64,000 nucleotides of DNA, taken from NCBI RefSeq assembly GCF_023913515.1, contig NZ_CP099391.1, positions 3,720,001 to 3,784,000 on the forward strand, written 5' to 3'. The notes below the pieces were generated by a model. That model ran no database searches and was not told the origin of the DNA. It saw nothing but the letters and a program-made list of their open reading frames with translations. This stretch comes from Natronococcus sp. CG52 (lineage in GTDB: Archaea; Halobacteriota; Halobacteria; Halobacteriales; Natrialbaceae). Shown piece by piece: positions 9,651-18,770 of the stretch (position 1 is its first letter; each line of letters begins with the position of its first letter). The translations under genes were made by a program, and so were the position numbers.

Positions 9651-9947
9651 GTGTCCAACGACGACCCGATCGACGACCTGCTCGACGAACTCGACAGCCA
9701 CGGCGACCTCGAGGCCGCGGAACAACTGCTGTCGATTCGAATGGAAAAACGGCGGTACGGAAAGCCGGTGACGATCATCGAGGGGTTCGACCTCCCGAAA
9801 TCGGAAATCGAATCGATCGCCTCGGAGCTCAAATCGTCGGTCGGAACCGGCGGCACCGTCGACGAGGGGCGCGTCGAACTGCAGGGCGACCACCGGAACA
9901 GGGTGCCGGAACTGCTTCGCGAGCGCGGTTTCGACGTCCAGACGTAA
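9651..9947 (+). CDS. SUI1/eIF1-family translation factor paralogue
   Basis: About 98 residues, counted from the GTG at 9651 (MSNDDPIDDLL); in-frame ATG 9624 and GTG 9612 are alternatives. The C-terminal two thirds match the SUI1 fold: IRMEKRRYGKPVTIIEGFDL, SSVGTGGTVDEGRVELQGDHRNRV and LRERGFDV. Archaeal aIF1 normally carries N-terminal Cys pairs; here the N terminus is instead an acidic helix (DDLLDELDSHGDLEAAEQLL) without cysteines. It is likely a second eIF1-like protein acting on the small ribosomal subunit during start selection, but that role is inferred from the fold. Confidence 0.85.
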   Translation: MSNDDPIDDLLDELDSHGDLEAAEQLLSIRMEKRRYGKPVTIIEGFDLPKSEIESIASELKSSVGTGGTVDEGRVELQGDHRNRVPELLRERGFDVQT

Positions 9948-9952
9948 CGCAG

Positions 9953-9968
9953 GTTGCACTGGTGCAAC
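9953..9968. promoter_or_regulatory. Short perfect palindrome between SUI1-like and acetyltransferase genes
   Basis: GTTGCAC and GTGCAAC are separated by two bases, a 7-base perfect inverted repeat, followed by another GAGTTGCGAGT stretch. It sits just after the stop of the SUI1-like gene and 47 bases before the next start. It could be an operator of the acetyltransferase gene or a transcript-end hairpin; the sequence cannot decide. Confidence 0.3.
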
Positions 9969-10014
9969 TCGAGTTGCGAGTACAGCTTTGGTTCTCGCTA
10001 CCGTAGCACGCGCT

Positions 10015-10497
10015 ATGGAGATCCGACCAGCTACCGCAGACGACCGCGAGGCGATCCGCGAGGTTGCCCGCGACGCCTGGCACGACACCTACGACGAACT
10101 CTCGAGTGACGTCGTCGACGAGACGATCGACGACTGGTACGCCGACGAGGAACTCGAGCGCGCGCTCTCGACGTCCGGAACAGTGATGCTCGTCGCCGAG
10201 ACCGATGACGGCGTCGCCGGCTTCACCCACGGCGTCGTCCAGGACGACGAGGGCGACGTCCTGCGGATGTACGTCCATCCCGACCACCAGCGCGAGGGGA
10301 TCGGGACGGCGCTGCACGAACGCCTGCGCGACGACCTCGAGGACTTCAACATGAACCGGATGCGAGCGATCGACCTGGCCTCCAACGACGGAGGCCGGGC
10401 CTTCTACGAGGAACTCGGCTTCGAGCGAACCGGCGACGGCGAGGTCGAGATCGGCGACGAGCAGCGGCGAGAGGTGGTCTACACCCTCGAACTGTAG
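10015..10497 (+). CDS. GNAT-family N-acetyltransferase
   Basis: A 160-residue protein starting at ATG 10015 (MEIRPATADDREAIREVARDA); the upstream in-frame GTG at 9988 is less likely. It has the GNAT layout: the N-terminal strand-helix, strand 4 with VLRMYVHPDHQREGIGTALHE carrying the acetyl-CoA pyrophosphate loop (Q/R-x-x-G-x-G/A), and a C-terminal LASNDGGRAFYEELGFER block. It acetylates an amine using acetyl-CoA; the substrate (amino-acid derivative, protein N terminus or antibiotic) cannot be read from sequence. No operon partner; a short palindrome precedes it. Confidence 0.9.
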   Translation: MEIRPATADDREAIREVARDAWHDTYDELSSDVVDETIDDWYADEELERALSTSGTVMLVAETDDGVAGFTHGVVQDDEGDVLRMYVHPDHQREGIGTALHERLRDDLEDFNMNRMRAIDLASNDGGRAFYEELGFERTGDGEVEIGDEQRREVVYTLEL

Positions 10498-10599
10498 TCC
10501 ACGGATCGCGCGCGGAATCGGCGACAAAAGAAGAGGCTTGCATATTCACCGAACGGATGGAAGTGACCGCTTCGCGTGAGGGTGTGAACGACTCTCACA

Positions 10600-11964
10600 A
10601 TGGGAACGAAAACGCCGTCAGAAGCTGACATTCTCCGTCCGATCAAGAATACGTCGACGACGTACTTCGTACTGGTTGGAATCGCCGGGCTAGCGTTCGT
10701 CCTCTTCCTCATCGGCTGGGCATATCAGCTCGCGGAGGGGATGGTCGTCACTGGGCTCTCCGACTGGGGGACCGGCGGCGGCGTCACCTGGGGAGTGTAC
10801 ATCGGTGCGTTCATCTGGTGGGTCGGGATCGCCCACGGCGGAATCATTCTCTCCGCAGCGGTCAGACTGCTCAGGATGGAGCGGTACATGCCGGTCGCGC
10901 GCATGGCCGAGCTCCTGACGATCGCCGGACTCTCCGCCGCGGGATTTTACATCGTCATCCACCTCGGCCGCCCCGACCGGATGGTCACGAGCGTCCTCGG
11001 ACACTACCACATCACCGTCCACGCTTCGCCGCTGGTATGGGACGTGACCGTCATCACGGCCTACTTCGTGCTGACGGCGACCTACCTCGGACTCACCCTG
11101 CGCTACGACGTGACCCGACTCCGCGATCAGCTGCCGGATCACTTCGAGCCGGTCTACAGGGGGTTGACGATCGGTTACACCGAGCAAGAAGACGAGATCG
11201 TCCAGCGAATGGTCTGGTGGCTCGCGCTCGCGATCATCATCATGGCACCGCTGTTGCTCCACGGCGGCGTGATTCCGTGGCTGTTCGCGGTGCTGCCGAC
11301 GTATCCGACGTGGTACGGCGGTGTCCAGGGGCCGCAGTTCCTCACGATCGCCCTGACGTCGGCGATCAGCGGGGTGATACTGCTCTCGTACGCCTTCCGC
11401 TGGGGGTACGACTGGGATCACATCATTACCGACGACGTCTTCCGAGGACTGTTGCTCTGGCTCGGGTTCTTCTGTCTCCTCTTCCTCTGGCTCCAGCTCC
11501 AGCAGAACGTGACCGGCCTCTTCAAGCCGCCCGTCGACGTGGGTCACGCCGCGGAAGGGAGGCTGGGTCATCCCATCTACCTCACCGCGATGGGTCTGGT
11601 CTTCCTCGTGCTCACGTACATCTTCGCGCAGGCGATCCGACCGTCGCTGTTCGCCAAGAAGCGAGCCGTCGTCGCGGGTCTCATGGTGCTCACCGCGACG
11701 CTGCTCGAGAAGATCCTCTTCGTCGTCGAGGGGTTCTTCCACCCCAGCTTCGATATCTACGGGGCGACCCCCGGCCTCTACTTCCCGAGTTGGATCGAGA
11801 TCGCCTCGGTGACGGGCACGATCGGCATGGTCACGCTGTTCTTCCTCACCGTCGCCAAGGTCGTGCCGGTGGTCGAACTGCACGCGATCGAGCACCTGCG
11901 AGGTGACGACCGCGGCGATCGCGGAAACGAGCACAGCACGCGCGACGAACACCGGCGCGAGTGA
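10600..11964 (+). CDS. NrfD/PsrC-type quinone-interacting membrane protein (orphan)
   Basis: A 454-residue protein with about nine to ten transmembrane helices. The NrfD/PsrC family shows in TGGGVTWGVYIGAFIWWVGIAHGG (quinol-site helix region), RMERYMPVARMAELL, FYIVIHLGRPDRM and LVWDVTVITAYFV. In known complexes this subunit moves electrons between quinone and an Fe-S/molybdoenzyme module. Here no ferredoxin-like or molybdopterin subunit lies on either side (an acetyltransferase upstream, uvrB convergent downstream), so it is an orphan copy. The C-terminal tail is charged and cytosolic. The family call is strong; the partner enzyme is unknown. Confidence 0.88.
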   Translation: MGTKTPSEADILRPIKNTSTTYFVLVGIAGLAFVLFLIGWAYQLAEGMVVTGLSDWGTGGGVTWGVYIGAFIWWVGIAHGGIILSAAVRLLRMERYMPVARMAELLTIAGLSAAGFYIVIHLGRPDRMVTSVLGHYHITVHASPLVWDVTVITAYFVLTATYLGLTLRYDVTRLRDQLPDHFEPVYRGLTIGYTEQEDEIVQRMVWWLALAIIIMAPLLLHGGVIPWLFAVLPTYPTWYGGVQGPQFLTIALTSAISGVILLSYAFRWGYDWDHIITDDVFRGLLLWLGFFCLLFLWLQLQQNVTGLFKPPVDVGHAAEGRLGHPIYLTAMGLVFLVLTYIFAQAIRPSLFAKKRAVVAGLMVLTATLLEKILFVVEGFFHPSFDIYGATPGLYFPSWIEIASVTGTIGMVTLFFLTVAKVVPVVELHAIEHLRGDDRGDRGNEHSTRDEHRRE

Positions 11965-11991
11965 GTTCGGCGGTCGTCGTATCCCTCGAAA

Positions 11992-14049
11992 TCAGAACTC
12001 CTCGGCCGGCGGCGCGATCCCCTCGTCCTCACCCTCGAGTTCGAACTCCTCGCGCACCTCCCGGATTCGATCCCGGATGTCGGCCGCGAGTTCGAACTCG
12101 AGGTTGCTCGCCGCCTCCTCCATCCGATCTTCCAGTTCCGAGAGGTAGCGGGCGGCCTCCTCCTCGTCCTCGAGAGAGCGACCGGAGATCTCGGTGGTGT
12201 CCGTCTTGCTCCCCGGTAGGTTCGTCTCGCCGACCTCCTTCTCGATGGTCGTCGGCTCGAGACCGCGTTCTTCGTTGTACTCCTGTTGAATCTCGCGGCG
12301 TCGCCGAGTCTCATCGATGGCCGACTCCATCGCGCTCGAGGGGTCGTCGGCGTAGAGAACGACCTCGCCGTTGACGTTGCGGGCCGCACGTCCCATCGTC
12401 TGGACGAGCGTCGTCTCCGAGCGCAGGAAGCCTTCCTGGTCGGCGTCGAGAATGCCGACGAGCGAGACTTCGGGGATGTCCAGCCCCTCCCGGAGGAGGT
12501 TGATCCCGACGAGGACGTCGATCTCGCCGAGTCGGAGCGAGCGGATGATCTCGTGCCGTTCCAGCGTATCGGTCTCGTCGTGCATGTAGGCGACGTCGAC
12601 GCCGGATTCCTCGAGGTACTCGGTCAGATCCTCTGCCATCCGCTTGGTCAGCGTCGTAACGAGGGTGCGCTCTTCGCGCTCGATCCGCTCGTCGATGCGA
12701 TCCATGAGGTCGTCGATCTGGCCGCTGGCGGGCGAGACCTCGATCTCGGGGTCGACGAGGTGGGTCGGGCGAACGATCTGTTCGACGATCTGGTCCGATT
12801 CCTCGCGCTCGTAGTCGCTCGGAGTCGCCGACACGTAGAGCGTCTGGTCGGTCTTCTCCTGGAACTCCTCGAAGGTGAGCGGACGGTTGTCGTAGGCGGT
12901 CGGGAGTCGGAACCCGTTCTCGACCAGCGAGTCCTTCCGGGACTTGTCGCCGGCGTACTGGCCCCGGATCTGGGGCAGGGTCACGTGGGATTCGTCGACC
13001 ACCGTCAGAAAGTCGTCCGGGAAGTAATCCAGCAGCGTGTACGGCGCCTCCCCTGACTCGCGATCCGAGAGGTAGACGGAGTAGTTCTCGATGCCCGAAC
13101 AGTAGCCCGTCTCCTGCATCATCTCGAGGTCGAACGTGGTTCGCTCGTCGATGCGCTGGGCCGAGAGCATGTCGCCCTGGCGTTCGAAGTAGCTGATCCG
13201 CGAGTCCAGATCGTCGCGGATCTCGTCCATCGCGCGCTCGAGTTTCGTCTCGGGAATGGAGTAGTGCTCCGCCGGGTGGACGAGGACGGCCTGCTGGTCG
13301 CCCTGGGTCTTGCCCTCGAGCGGATCGACCTTGACCATGCGGTCGATCTCGTCGCCCCAGAGTTCGACCCGGACGGCGTAGCGGCCGTACATCGGGTAGA
13401 TCTCGATCGTGTCGCCGCGGACGCGGAACGTCCCCTGCGTGAAGTCGACGTCGTTGCGCTCGTAGTTCAGGTCAACGAGCCGCGCTAAGAGCTCGTCGCG
13501 GCCGGTCTCCTCGCCGACCTCGAGTCGCATCGACATGTCGACGTAGTTGCGCGGGTCACCCAGTCCGTAAATGGCGGAGACGCTCGCGACGACGATCACG
13601 TCCTCGCGAGTCAGCAGCGAGCGCGTCGCGGAGTGGCGCAGGCGGTCGATCTCGTCGTTGATCGAGGCGTCCTTGTCGATGTAGGTGTCGGTCTGTTCGA
13701 CGTAGGCCTCGGGCTGGTAGTAGTCGTAGTAGGAGACGAAGTACTCGACGGCGTTCTCGGGGAAGAGGTTCCGGAACTCCTCGTACAGCTGGGCGGCGAG
13801 GGTCTTGTTGTGGGCGATGACGAGGGTCGGCTTCTGGACCTCCTCGATGGTCCACGAGACGGTGTTCGTCTTCCCCGATCCCGTCACGCCGAGCAGCGTC
13901 TGCTTCTCCATTCCCGACCGGAACCCGTCGGCGAGTTGCTCGATCGCCTCGGGCTGATCGCCCGCCGGGTCGAACGGCGCGTCGACCTCGAACGGGTGGT
14001 CGGCCTCGGGACGATCCGGCTGGAGGGGACCTCGAGAGTCACTCATCAT
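11992..14049 (-). CDS. uvrB: Excinuclease ABC subunit B
   Basis: A 685-residue UvrB. The start is one of two adjacent ATGs (14047-14049 or 14044-14046); the longer open frame upstream is not needed. Key parts: Walker [13 protein letters not shown] near residue 45, the DNA-clamping beta-hairpin [18 protein letters not shown], helicase motif [13 protein letters not shown], motif VI region QTMGRAARN, and a C-terminal UVR motif ([25 protein letters not shown]) that binds UvrC. It loads on damaged DNA delivered by UvrA and recruits UvrC. It is convergent with the NrfD gene and divergent from a secreted propeller gene. Confidence 0.97.
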   Translation of the reverse strand: MMSDSRGPLQPDRPEADHPFEVDAPFDPAGDQPEAIEQLADGFRSGMEKQTLLGVTGSGKTNTVSWTIEEVQKPTLVIAHNKTLAAQLYEEFRNLFPENAVEYFVSYYDYYQPEAYVEQTDTYIDKDASINDEIDRLRHSATRSLLTREDVIVVASVSAIYGLGDPRNYVDMSMRLEVGEETGRDELLARLVDLNYERNDVDFTQGTFRVRGDTIEIYPMYGRYAVRVELWGDEIDRMVKVDPLEGKTQGDQQAVLVHPAEHYSIPETKLERAMDEIRDDLDSRISYFERQGDMLSAQRIDERTTFDLEMMQETGYCSGIENYSVYLSDRESGEAPYTLLDYFPDDFLTVVDESHVTLPQIRGQYAGDKSRKDSLVENGFRLPTAYDNRPLTFEEFQEKTDQTLYVSATPSDYEREESDQIVEQIVRPTHLVDPEIEVSPASGQIDDLMDRIDERIEREERTLVTTLTKRMAEDLTEYLEESGVDVAYMHDETDTLERHEIIRSLRLGEIDVLVGINLLREGLDIPEVSLVGILDADQEGFLRSETTLVQTMGRAARNVNGEVVLYADDPSSAMESAIDETRRRREIQQEYNEERGLEPTTIEKEVGETNLPGSKTDTTEISGRSLEDEEEAARYLSELEDRMEEAASNLEFELAADIRDRIREVREEFELEGEDEGIAPPAEEF

Positions 14050-14161
14050 CGAGATCAGGGACTCGAGATACTTTACGCGCTCGCATGCGGCGCGCGAGCG
14101 CTCTCGAGAGTCATGACATCCGACCAGAAAGAATATGTGCGGAACCTGTAGACTGTCGCGC

Positions 14162-15391
14162 ATGCCCTCCCGACGCACCGTGCTCGCCGCTGGAACGGCG
14201 GCCGGACTCGCCGCCGTCGCCGGCTGCCTCTCGAGCGGCCACTCGTTCGACAGCTTCGAGACCGACCCCGACACCTGGCGGCTCTCGCGGTACGACCTGG
14301 AGAACACGGGCCACAACGCCGACGCGACCGTCCCCGACGATCCCGAGAAACGATGGCGATTCGAGCCCGAGTCGCCGGTTCGCAGCATCGACGGGCTCGC
14401 CGTCGGCGAGGACGTCGTGGTCGCGGGCAGCGAGCGAAAGGCGAGCGACAGTCTCGTCGCGCTCGAGCGCGAGACCGGCGACGTTCGGTGGAAAGTCGAC
14501 GACAGGGACGCGGACGTCGCTGCAGTGGCGCTCGGCGACGAAACGGTGTACACGACGTCGGACGGGCAGTACGTCGCCGCCTACGACCTCGAGACCGGCG
14601 AGCGGCGCTGGGCGATCGACGAGGAACGGCATGCCAGAACGTACGGAGCGCCGCTTCTGTTCGACGGGGACACCCTCTACCGAGGGGACGGTAACGGACT
14701 CACCGCCTACGACGCCGAGTCGGGCGACGAGCGCTGGCGCGTCTCCGAGCGGGGTGCGGTCGCGATCGACGGCGATCGGTTGTTTCAGGGCGGGATAACC
14801 GTCACCGCGTACGAGTCGCCGAGCGCGCCGGTTCGTCTCGGTACCGATAGCGAACTGGAAACGCTGTGGGAATCGTCCGGTAGCGGTAACGGGGAGCCGC
14901 CGGTCGTCTGGAGCGACCGCGTTCTCTCGGGTGTCGAACCCCGGCCGTTTGACGAGGGCGAACGACTGCAGGCGTACGACGCTGACAGCGGGGACCTCGA
15001 GTGGACCCACGAGTATCCCGACACGCACGTCACGTCTCCGGTAATCGTCGACGACCGGGCGATCTTCCACGTCGGTCGCGGCGACTGGGACGACGTTCCC
15101 GACGGGCCGAACGAGCTGCTCGCGGTCGACGCCGAGGGGAAGATCGACTGGGAGTTCGAGACCGAGTGGGGGGTGACGGTGGTTCTGGCCGCCGCCGGAG
15201 ACACCCTGTTCGTCGGCGGCGAACCCGACGCTCCCGGTCTCGCCGCAATCGATCCTGCAACTGGCGACGTCCGCTGGGAGCGCGAGCCCCGCGGCGATAG
15301 CGTCCGCGTGGCCGAGGTGACGTCGCTGGCCGCGGTCGACGGGCTGCTGGTCGCGGGAACCGAGCACGGGCACGTCGTCGCCTACGGCTGA
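14162..15391 (+). CDS. PQQ-type beta-propeller lipoprotein (Tat-exported)
   Basis: A 409-residue protein from ATG 14162 ([21 protein letters not shown]); upstream in-frame ATG 14135 would bury the signal. The N terminus combines a Tat motif with a lipobox ending at Cys 22 (AVAGC), so it is probably a membrane-anchored lipoprotein. The rest is repeated PQQ/BamB-like blades: [71 protein letters not shown]. These fit an eight-bladed propeller used as a binding scaffold; no catalytic residues are evident. It resembles the propeller at 3801-5519 but lacks its acidic stalk. Confidence 0.9.
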   Translation: MPSRRTVLAAGTAAGLAAVAGCLSSGHSFDSFETDPDTWRLSRYDLENTGHNADATVPDDPEKRWRFEPESPVRSIDGLAVGEDVVVAGSERKASDSLVALERETGDVRWKVDDRDADVAAVALGDETVYTTSDGQYVAAYDLETGERRWAIDEERHARTYGAPLLFDGDTLYRGDGNGLTAYDAESGDERWRVSERGAVAIDGDRLFQGGITVTAYESPSAPVRLGTDSELETLWESSGSGNGEPPVVWSDRVLSGVEPRPFDEGERLQAYDADSGDLEWTHEYPDTHVTSPVIVDDRAIFHVGRGDWDDVPDGPNELLAVDAEGKIDWEFETEWGVTVVLAAAGDTLFVGGEPDAPGLAAIDPATGDVRWEREPRGDSVRVAEVTSLAAVDGLLVAGTEHGHVVAYG

Positions 15392-15488
15392 GGGGCGTCG
15401 AAAACGGTGTGAACGTCGAGTCGGACAAACGGTTCGAGAAGGGACCGGACGCCGAACCGGTACGTCGGTTACGGTTCGTTACTCGAGC

Positions 15489-15935
15489 CTAACACTGGTG
15501 GTCAGCTTCCGGCTTCTCCTTCCCGTCGGCAGCCGGTTTCTCGTCGTCGTCGGGCGGCTCGTCCTTCGCGTTCTTCTCGTCGCCCGGTTTCTCGTCCTTC
15601 TCGTCGACCGGCCGTTCGTCTTCCTCGTCGGCCATCGGCCCGTCGACCGTCAGCTCTACGGTAAAATCTCGGTCCGTCACGTCCTTCGCGGCTCGAAGTA
15701 GCCGATCGCGTAGCCGGTGTAGAGGGTTCCCGCCTCGAGCGTGACGTCGAACGTCGCCACTTCGGTGTCGGGATCGCCCGCGGGTCGGATCGAGAGCGTG
15801 TACGTTCCGGCGGGAACGGCGAGGTAATCGGAGACGTCGCCGCGATCGTGTAGAACGCCTCCCCCACCTCGACCTCGCCTTCGAACGCGATTCGCCGACG
15901 GTTCGACCCGGCACGTCGGGATCGCGCTCAGTTGC
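15489..15935 (-). pseudogene. Frame-broken DUF4397-like protein gene
   Basis: On the minus strand three coding-like blocks follow each other in three different frames. RRIAFEGEVEVGEAFYTIA (about 15895-15840) is followed by DVSDYLAVPAGTYTLSIRP, with ATFDVTLEAGTLYTGYAIGY further on (about 15842-15680), and then by KDVTDRDFTVELTVDGPMAD and a Lys/Asp/Glu-rich tail ending at 15489. The middle block is the hallmark of DUF4397 domains found in secreted haloarchaeal proteins. The block order matches one ancestral gene with at least two frameshifts and no clear N-terminal signal. Sequencing error is the alternative to true decay. Confidence 0.65.
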
Positions 15936-15975
15936 CACGTTAACTGTTATGGGTCGAGTCGTGCTTGCCTCGTAT

Positions 15976-16248
15976 ATGGCTCAGGAACTCAAGCAGGTTC
16001 GCGACGAACTCGAAAAGGCAGCGAAAGCGGCCGACGACGACGGCCTCCGCGACGACCTCCGCGAGCAAGTCGACGCGTTCGAGGACTACACGATCGGCGA
16101 CCACGAACCCGATCACGCGATCCTCGACGAACACCTCAACCGGCTCCGCCAGCTCAGCCAGGCCGCCAGCGACGCCACGACGAAAGACCGGATCGAAAAC
16201 GCGCTCGAGACGGCCGAGGACTACCGCGAAGGCGTCGACCAGGCTTAG
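15976..16248 (+). CDS. Small helical haloarchaeal protein (DUF7553-like)
   Basis: A 90-residue acidic protein from ATG 15976 (MAQELKQVRDELEKAA); a GTG/ATG nine codons upstream is possible. It is predicted all-helical with heptad-like spacing, ending in RIENALETAEDYREGV. A central HEPDHAILDEHLNRLRQ segment with two histidines recurs in this kind of haloarchaeal small protein. No enzymatic motif. Its stop is two bases from the stop of the convergent DUF2267 gene. The family name is from memory and moderately sure; function unknown. Confidence 0.75.
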   Translation: MAQELKQVRDELEKAAKAADDDGLRDDLREQVDAFEDYTIGDHEPDHAILDEHLNRLRQLSQAASDATTKDRIENALETAEDYREGVDQA

Positions 16249-16249
16249 A

Positions 16250-16669
16250 CTACCGCTCCCGCGGCGTTCGGTCGGTGACGTCGACCTCGGTGTCCGTCTC
16301 CGAGAGCAGTTCCTCGAACCCGTAGTGCTCGAACTGGTCGACGGCGGCAGCGCGTTCGCTCTCGTCGACGGCCTCGAGCGTCGTTCCCAGGACCGCGGTC
16401 GTTGCATGCTCGCCGGTGACGTCGACCGTCTCCGTGCGCTGGTTTACCCGCGAGATGAACTCTTCTTCGGAGAACTGCTGTCCGGACTCGCCTCCCGTGA
16501 GGTGGTCGTCGATCTCTCGGGGCAGGTCGTCCGCGAGCCGGCGGGACCGGTGTTCGTCGATCCGTTCGCCGAGCGAGGAAACGACCGCCTGCGTCGCGTT
16601 TTGGGCGTCGGTCTCGTCGGCGAGGTTCGCTCGCTGTTCGACGGAATCGTAGAAGTCGTGACGTACCAT
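16250..16669 (-). CDS. DUF2267 family protein
   Basis: A 139-residue acidic helical protein. The N-terminal MVRHDFYDSVEQRANLADE, the AVVSSLGERIDEHRSRRLADDLP segment and the later FISRVNQRT are the usual DUF2267 landmarks, a family of two helical repeats seen in bacteria and haloarchaea with no defined biochemical role. It ends two bases from the convergent small helical gene. No signal peptide or membrane segment, so presumably cytosolic. Confidence 0.85.
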   Translation of the reverse strand: MVRHDFYDSVEQRANLADETDAQNATQAVVSSLGERIDEHRSRRLADDLPREIDDHLTGGESGQQFSEEEFISRVNQRTETVDVTGEHATTAVLGTTLEAVDESERAAAVDQFEHYGFEELLSETDTEVDVTDRTPRER

Positions 16670-16777
16670 ACGGGATCGTTGAACGGATTCCGCCGTGGGG
16701 ATCGGACCAGCGACTGCCGGTTCCGGTGACGACGAGTCCGCGCTCGACCCGCGACGGTCGACTACGTCCCAGACACG

Positions 16778-17869
16778 CTACCGCAGTAGCGGGTTGATCG
16801 CCGACGACGAGTCCGGTTCCGACTCGTCGAAGAAGCCCTCGACGCCGTCGAGTTCGAGGACGAAGTCGGCGCCGAACGCGCCGGCCGGCGTCTGGAACCC
16901 GCTATCGGCGTCGCCGGCGAGGACGCGTTCGGCCGCCGTCACGGCCGCGTTGACGGTCAGGATGTACGGGTCGGGCGTCCGTAGGCGGGAGACGACGCGC
17001 TCGTCGTCGGTACGCGCCTCGCCCCAGATATAGGCCGAGCCGCGCTCGCGCGACCACTCTGCGGGACCCTCGCGGACGAAACCGGCGAGTTGCTTCAGCG
17101 TCCACTGGACGGGCTTCAGTCCGAGCACGGGGGCGAGGTAGCGGTGGAGTTTGAGCGCGGTCCGAGCGGGTTCGGGCATCAGCGCGTACACCTCGACGTT
17201 CGGGATGCCGGTCGTGTAGTGTGCGGTCGAGACGTCGCCCATCGGCATCGTGACGGCCGGGCGAGTGCCGCGGCCGAAGTCGATCTCCCGCGTTCGCCAC
17301 GCGGTCGGCACGCGCTCGAGTCGGCCGTCGCGACGGATCGCGCCGCCCGTATCGGCCCCCTCGATCACCGTCCTCACCGTTCCGATGGAGGGCGGCCGGA
17401 ACGAGTCGACGCCGAGCGCGAGCGACGTCGCGTCCGGGAGCCGGTCGGCGAGGTGTGCGGCGAGACAGTCCAGCGGGACCGTCGAGAAGCCGGCGGCCGG
17501 GAGCAGCGTCGCGTCGGCGTCGATCGCCTCCTCGTCTCGACCCCGGATCGATTCGATGACCGGGATCTCTCCGGTGATGTCGACGTAGTCCGTCGCGCTC
17601 CGGAGACAGCCCTCGACGAGCGGTTCCGCGGTGTTCGAGAACGGGCCGGCGCAGTTCAGGACGCAGTCGACGTCCTCGAGCGCGTCCGCGACGGTCGCCG
17701 GATCCTCGAGGTCGAACCGACGACCCGGTTGGCCGAGTTCGTCGACCTGCTCGGCGAGTCGGTCGCGGTCGCGACCGGCGAGGACGAGGTCCCCGTCTCG
17801 GTCGATCGCCTCGCGGGCGATCAGGTCACCGACGAAGCCGTACGAGCCGTAACACAGGAGCGAGGGCAT
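16778..17869 (-). CDS. Saccharopine-dehydrogenase-like / trans-acting enoyl reductase family protein
   Basis: A 363-residue Rossmann-fold protein. MPSLLCYGSYGFVGDLIAREA gives the dinucleotide-binding loop (GxxGxxG variant), followed by LVLAGRDRDRLAEQVDE and CVLNCAGPFSNTAEPLVEGC, a combination seen in saccharopine dehydrogenase-like oxidoreductases and mycobacterial trans-acting enoyl reductases. In archaea these are often linked to lipid or prenyl reduction, but substrate is unproved here. The C-terminal region (VSRLRTPDPYILTVNAAV) is also typical. Single gene; GLDCLAAHLADRLPDA marks the substrate-domain entry. NAD(P)H dependence is inferred from the fold. Confidence 0.85.
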   Translation of the reverse strand: MPSLLCYGSYGFVGDLIAREAIDRDGDLVLAGRDRDRLAEQVDELGQPGRRFDLEDPATVADALEDVDCVLNCAGPFSNTAEPLVEGCLRSATDYVDITGEIPVIESIRGRDEEAIDADATLLPAAGFSTVPLDCLAAHLADRLPDATSLALGVDSFRPPSIGTVRTVIEGADTGGAIRRDGRLERVPTAWRTREIDFGRGTRPAVTMPMGDVSTAHYTTGIPNVEVYALMPEPARTALKLHRYLAPVLGLKPVQWTLKQLAGFVREGPAEWSRERGSAYIWGEARTDDERVVSRLRTPDPYILTVNAAVTAAERVLAGDADSGFQTPAGAFGADFVLELDGVEGFFDESEPDSSSAINPLLR

Positions 17870-18245
17870 AGCTGCTGGTTCGACGCGTCAGCGGTTAAGC
17901 CATGGCCCAGCACTACGCAACGGAACGGGAGCGGTCCGAGAGGAACTGTTGTTGGTACGCGTCTTCGACTGGACGGACGAACGATGCAATGCTGGGGCAT
18001 CTACGCTCCCGGTTCACTCGTTCCGCCGTCGATCCAACCGTCGTCTCCGTCGTATCGGTGACTGTGAACGCTCCTCGATCAGTAACGTTCTCGACCCACG
18101 CGAGACCGGTCGCGTTTCGCTCGAGCGCCGTCGCTCATACTGTCGGACGAACGTCAGTGAACACTCGGTCGCGTTTCACGGGTCGTCGCCGCCGGCGACG
18201 ACCGTTCGAGTGCAATCGATCTGTGAATAGTTCTGTCCGACAGTA
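17870..18245. other. Intergenic region with a short inverted-repeat element
   Basis: No convincing gene is present: open frames on both strands have non-coding composition (Ser/Arg-rich with no domain). The right third is occupied by a 110-base inverted-repeat element (18137-18246). The left part probably holds the promoter of the reductase gene that starts at 17869 on the minus strand. Confidence 0.5.
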
Positions 18246-18246
18246 T
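18137..18246. repeat. MITE-like element with 12-base terminal inverted repeats
   Basis: ATACTGTCGGAC at 18137-18148 is exactly complementary to GTCCGACAGTAT at 18235-18246; allowing one gap the match extends by about four more bases (GAAC). Inside lies a second perfect palindrome of 11-base arms (18181-18203). There is no room for a transposase, so this looks like a non-autonomous element. No target duplication is evident at the edges. Its right end touches the stop codon (18246-18248) of the minus-strand gene that follows. Confidence 0.5.
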
Positions 18247-18620
18247 CAACTGTCGGCGTTTCCGTCGTCTTCCTCGTCGGAGTCGTCGATCTCGCCGTCG
18301 GAAGCGTCGGTCTCGTCCTCGACCGAGGATTGGACGTCGTCCATCTCGACCCCCGAATCGAGTTCGTCCCGATCGATCGCCTCGTCGAGCACGTCCGAGT
18401 CGGTGACTGCGTCCATCCCCCCGTTCTCGACCGCGGATTCGATCGTCGTCGCGTCGATAGCCGAATCGACGTCGTCCGATCCCGTGGCCGACTGCAGCGC
18501 CCGACGAACGGCCACGTACCCCGCCAGTGCGATCCCGCCGGAGGCGACGGCTCCCGGGATTCCGAAGCGCTTGTAGCCGAACGTGATAGCCTTTTTGCCG
18601 ACGGTGAGTGCGCCGATCAT
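18246..18620 (-). CDS. Small acidic protein with one N-terminal hydrophobic segment
   Basis: A 124-residue protein. The first 40 residues are basic and hydrophobic (GKKAITFGYKRFGIPGAVASG, then GIALAGYVAVRRAL), probably a membrane-associated segment. The remainder is Asp/Glu/Ser-rich with loosely repeated units (DVDSAIDATTIESAV, DVLDEAIDRDELDSGV). Such proteins occur in haloarchaea without assigned function. Its stop codon coincides with the terminus of the neighbouring inverted-repeat element, so the C-terminal end may have been set by that insertion. Confidence 0.7.
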   Translation of the reverse strand: MIGALTVGKKAITFGYKRFGIPGAVASGGIALAGYVAVRRALQSATGSDDVDSAIDATTIESAVENGGMDAVTDSDVLDEAIDRDELDSGVEMDDVQSSVEDETDASDGEIDDSDEEDDGNADS

Positions 18621-18770
18621 AGTGCCCGGTGTAGCGTCAGCAACGACAAGTGTGCGGGGCTTTCGTGTGGAAGCCCGTGATCGAACGAAAATCCACCCGA
18701 TTGATTTTTCTCTATCGAGAGTCGCTCGTGATTCGGCGAGCGCGTCCGGGAAAGACGTCGGACTGCCGGC

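Noticed and set aside
11992-14553. 853-residue version of UvrB
   Set aside because: The added N-terminal 168 residues are non-coding-like and overlap the divergent propeller gene's start; the UvrB family start at 14046-14049 is clear.
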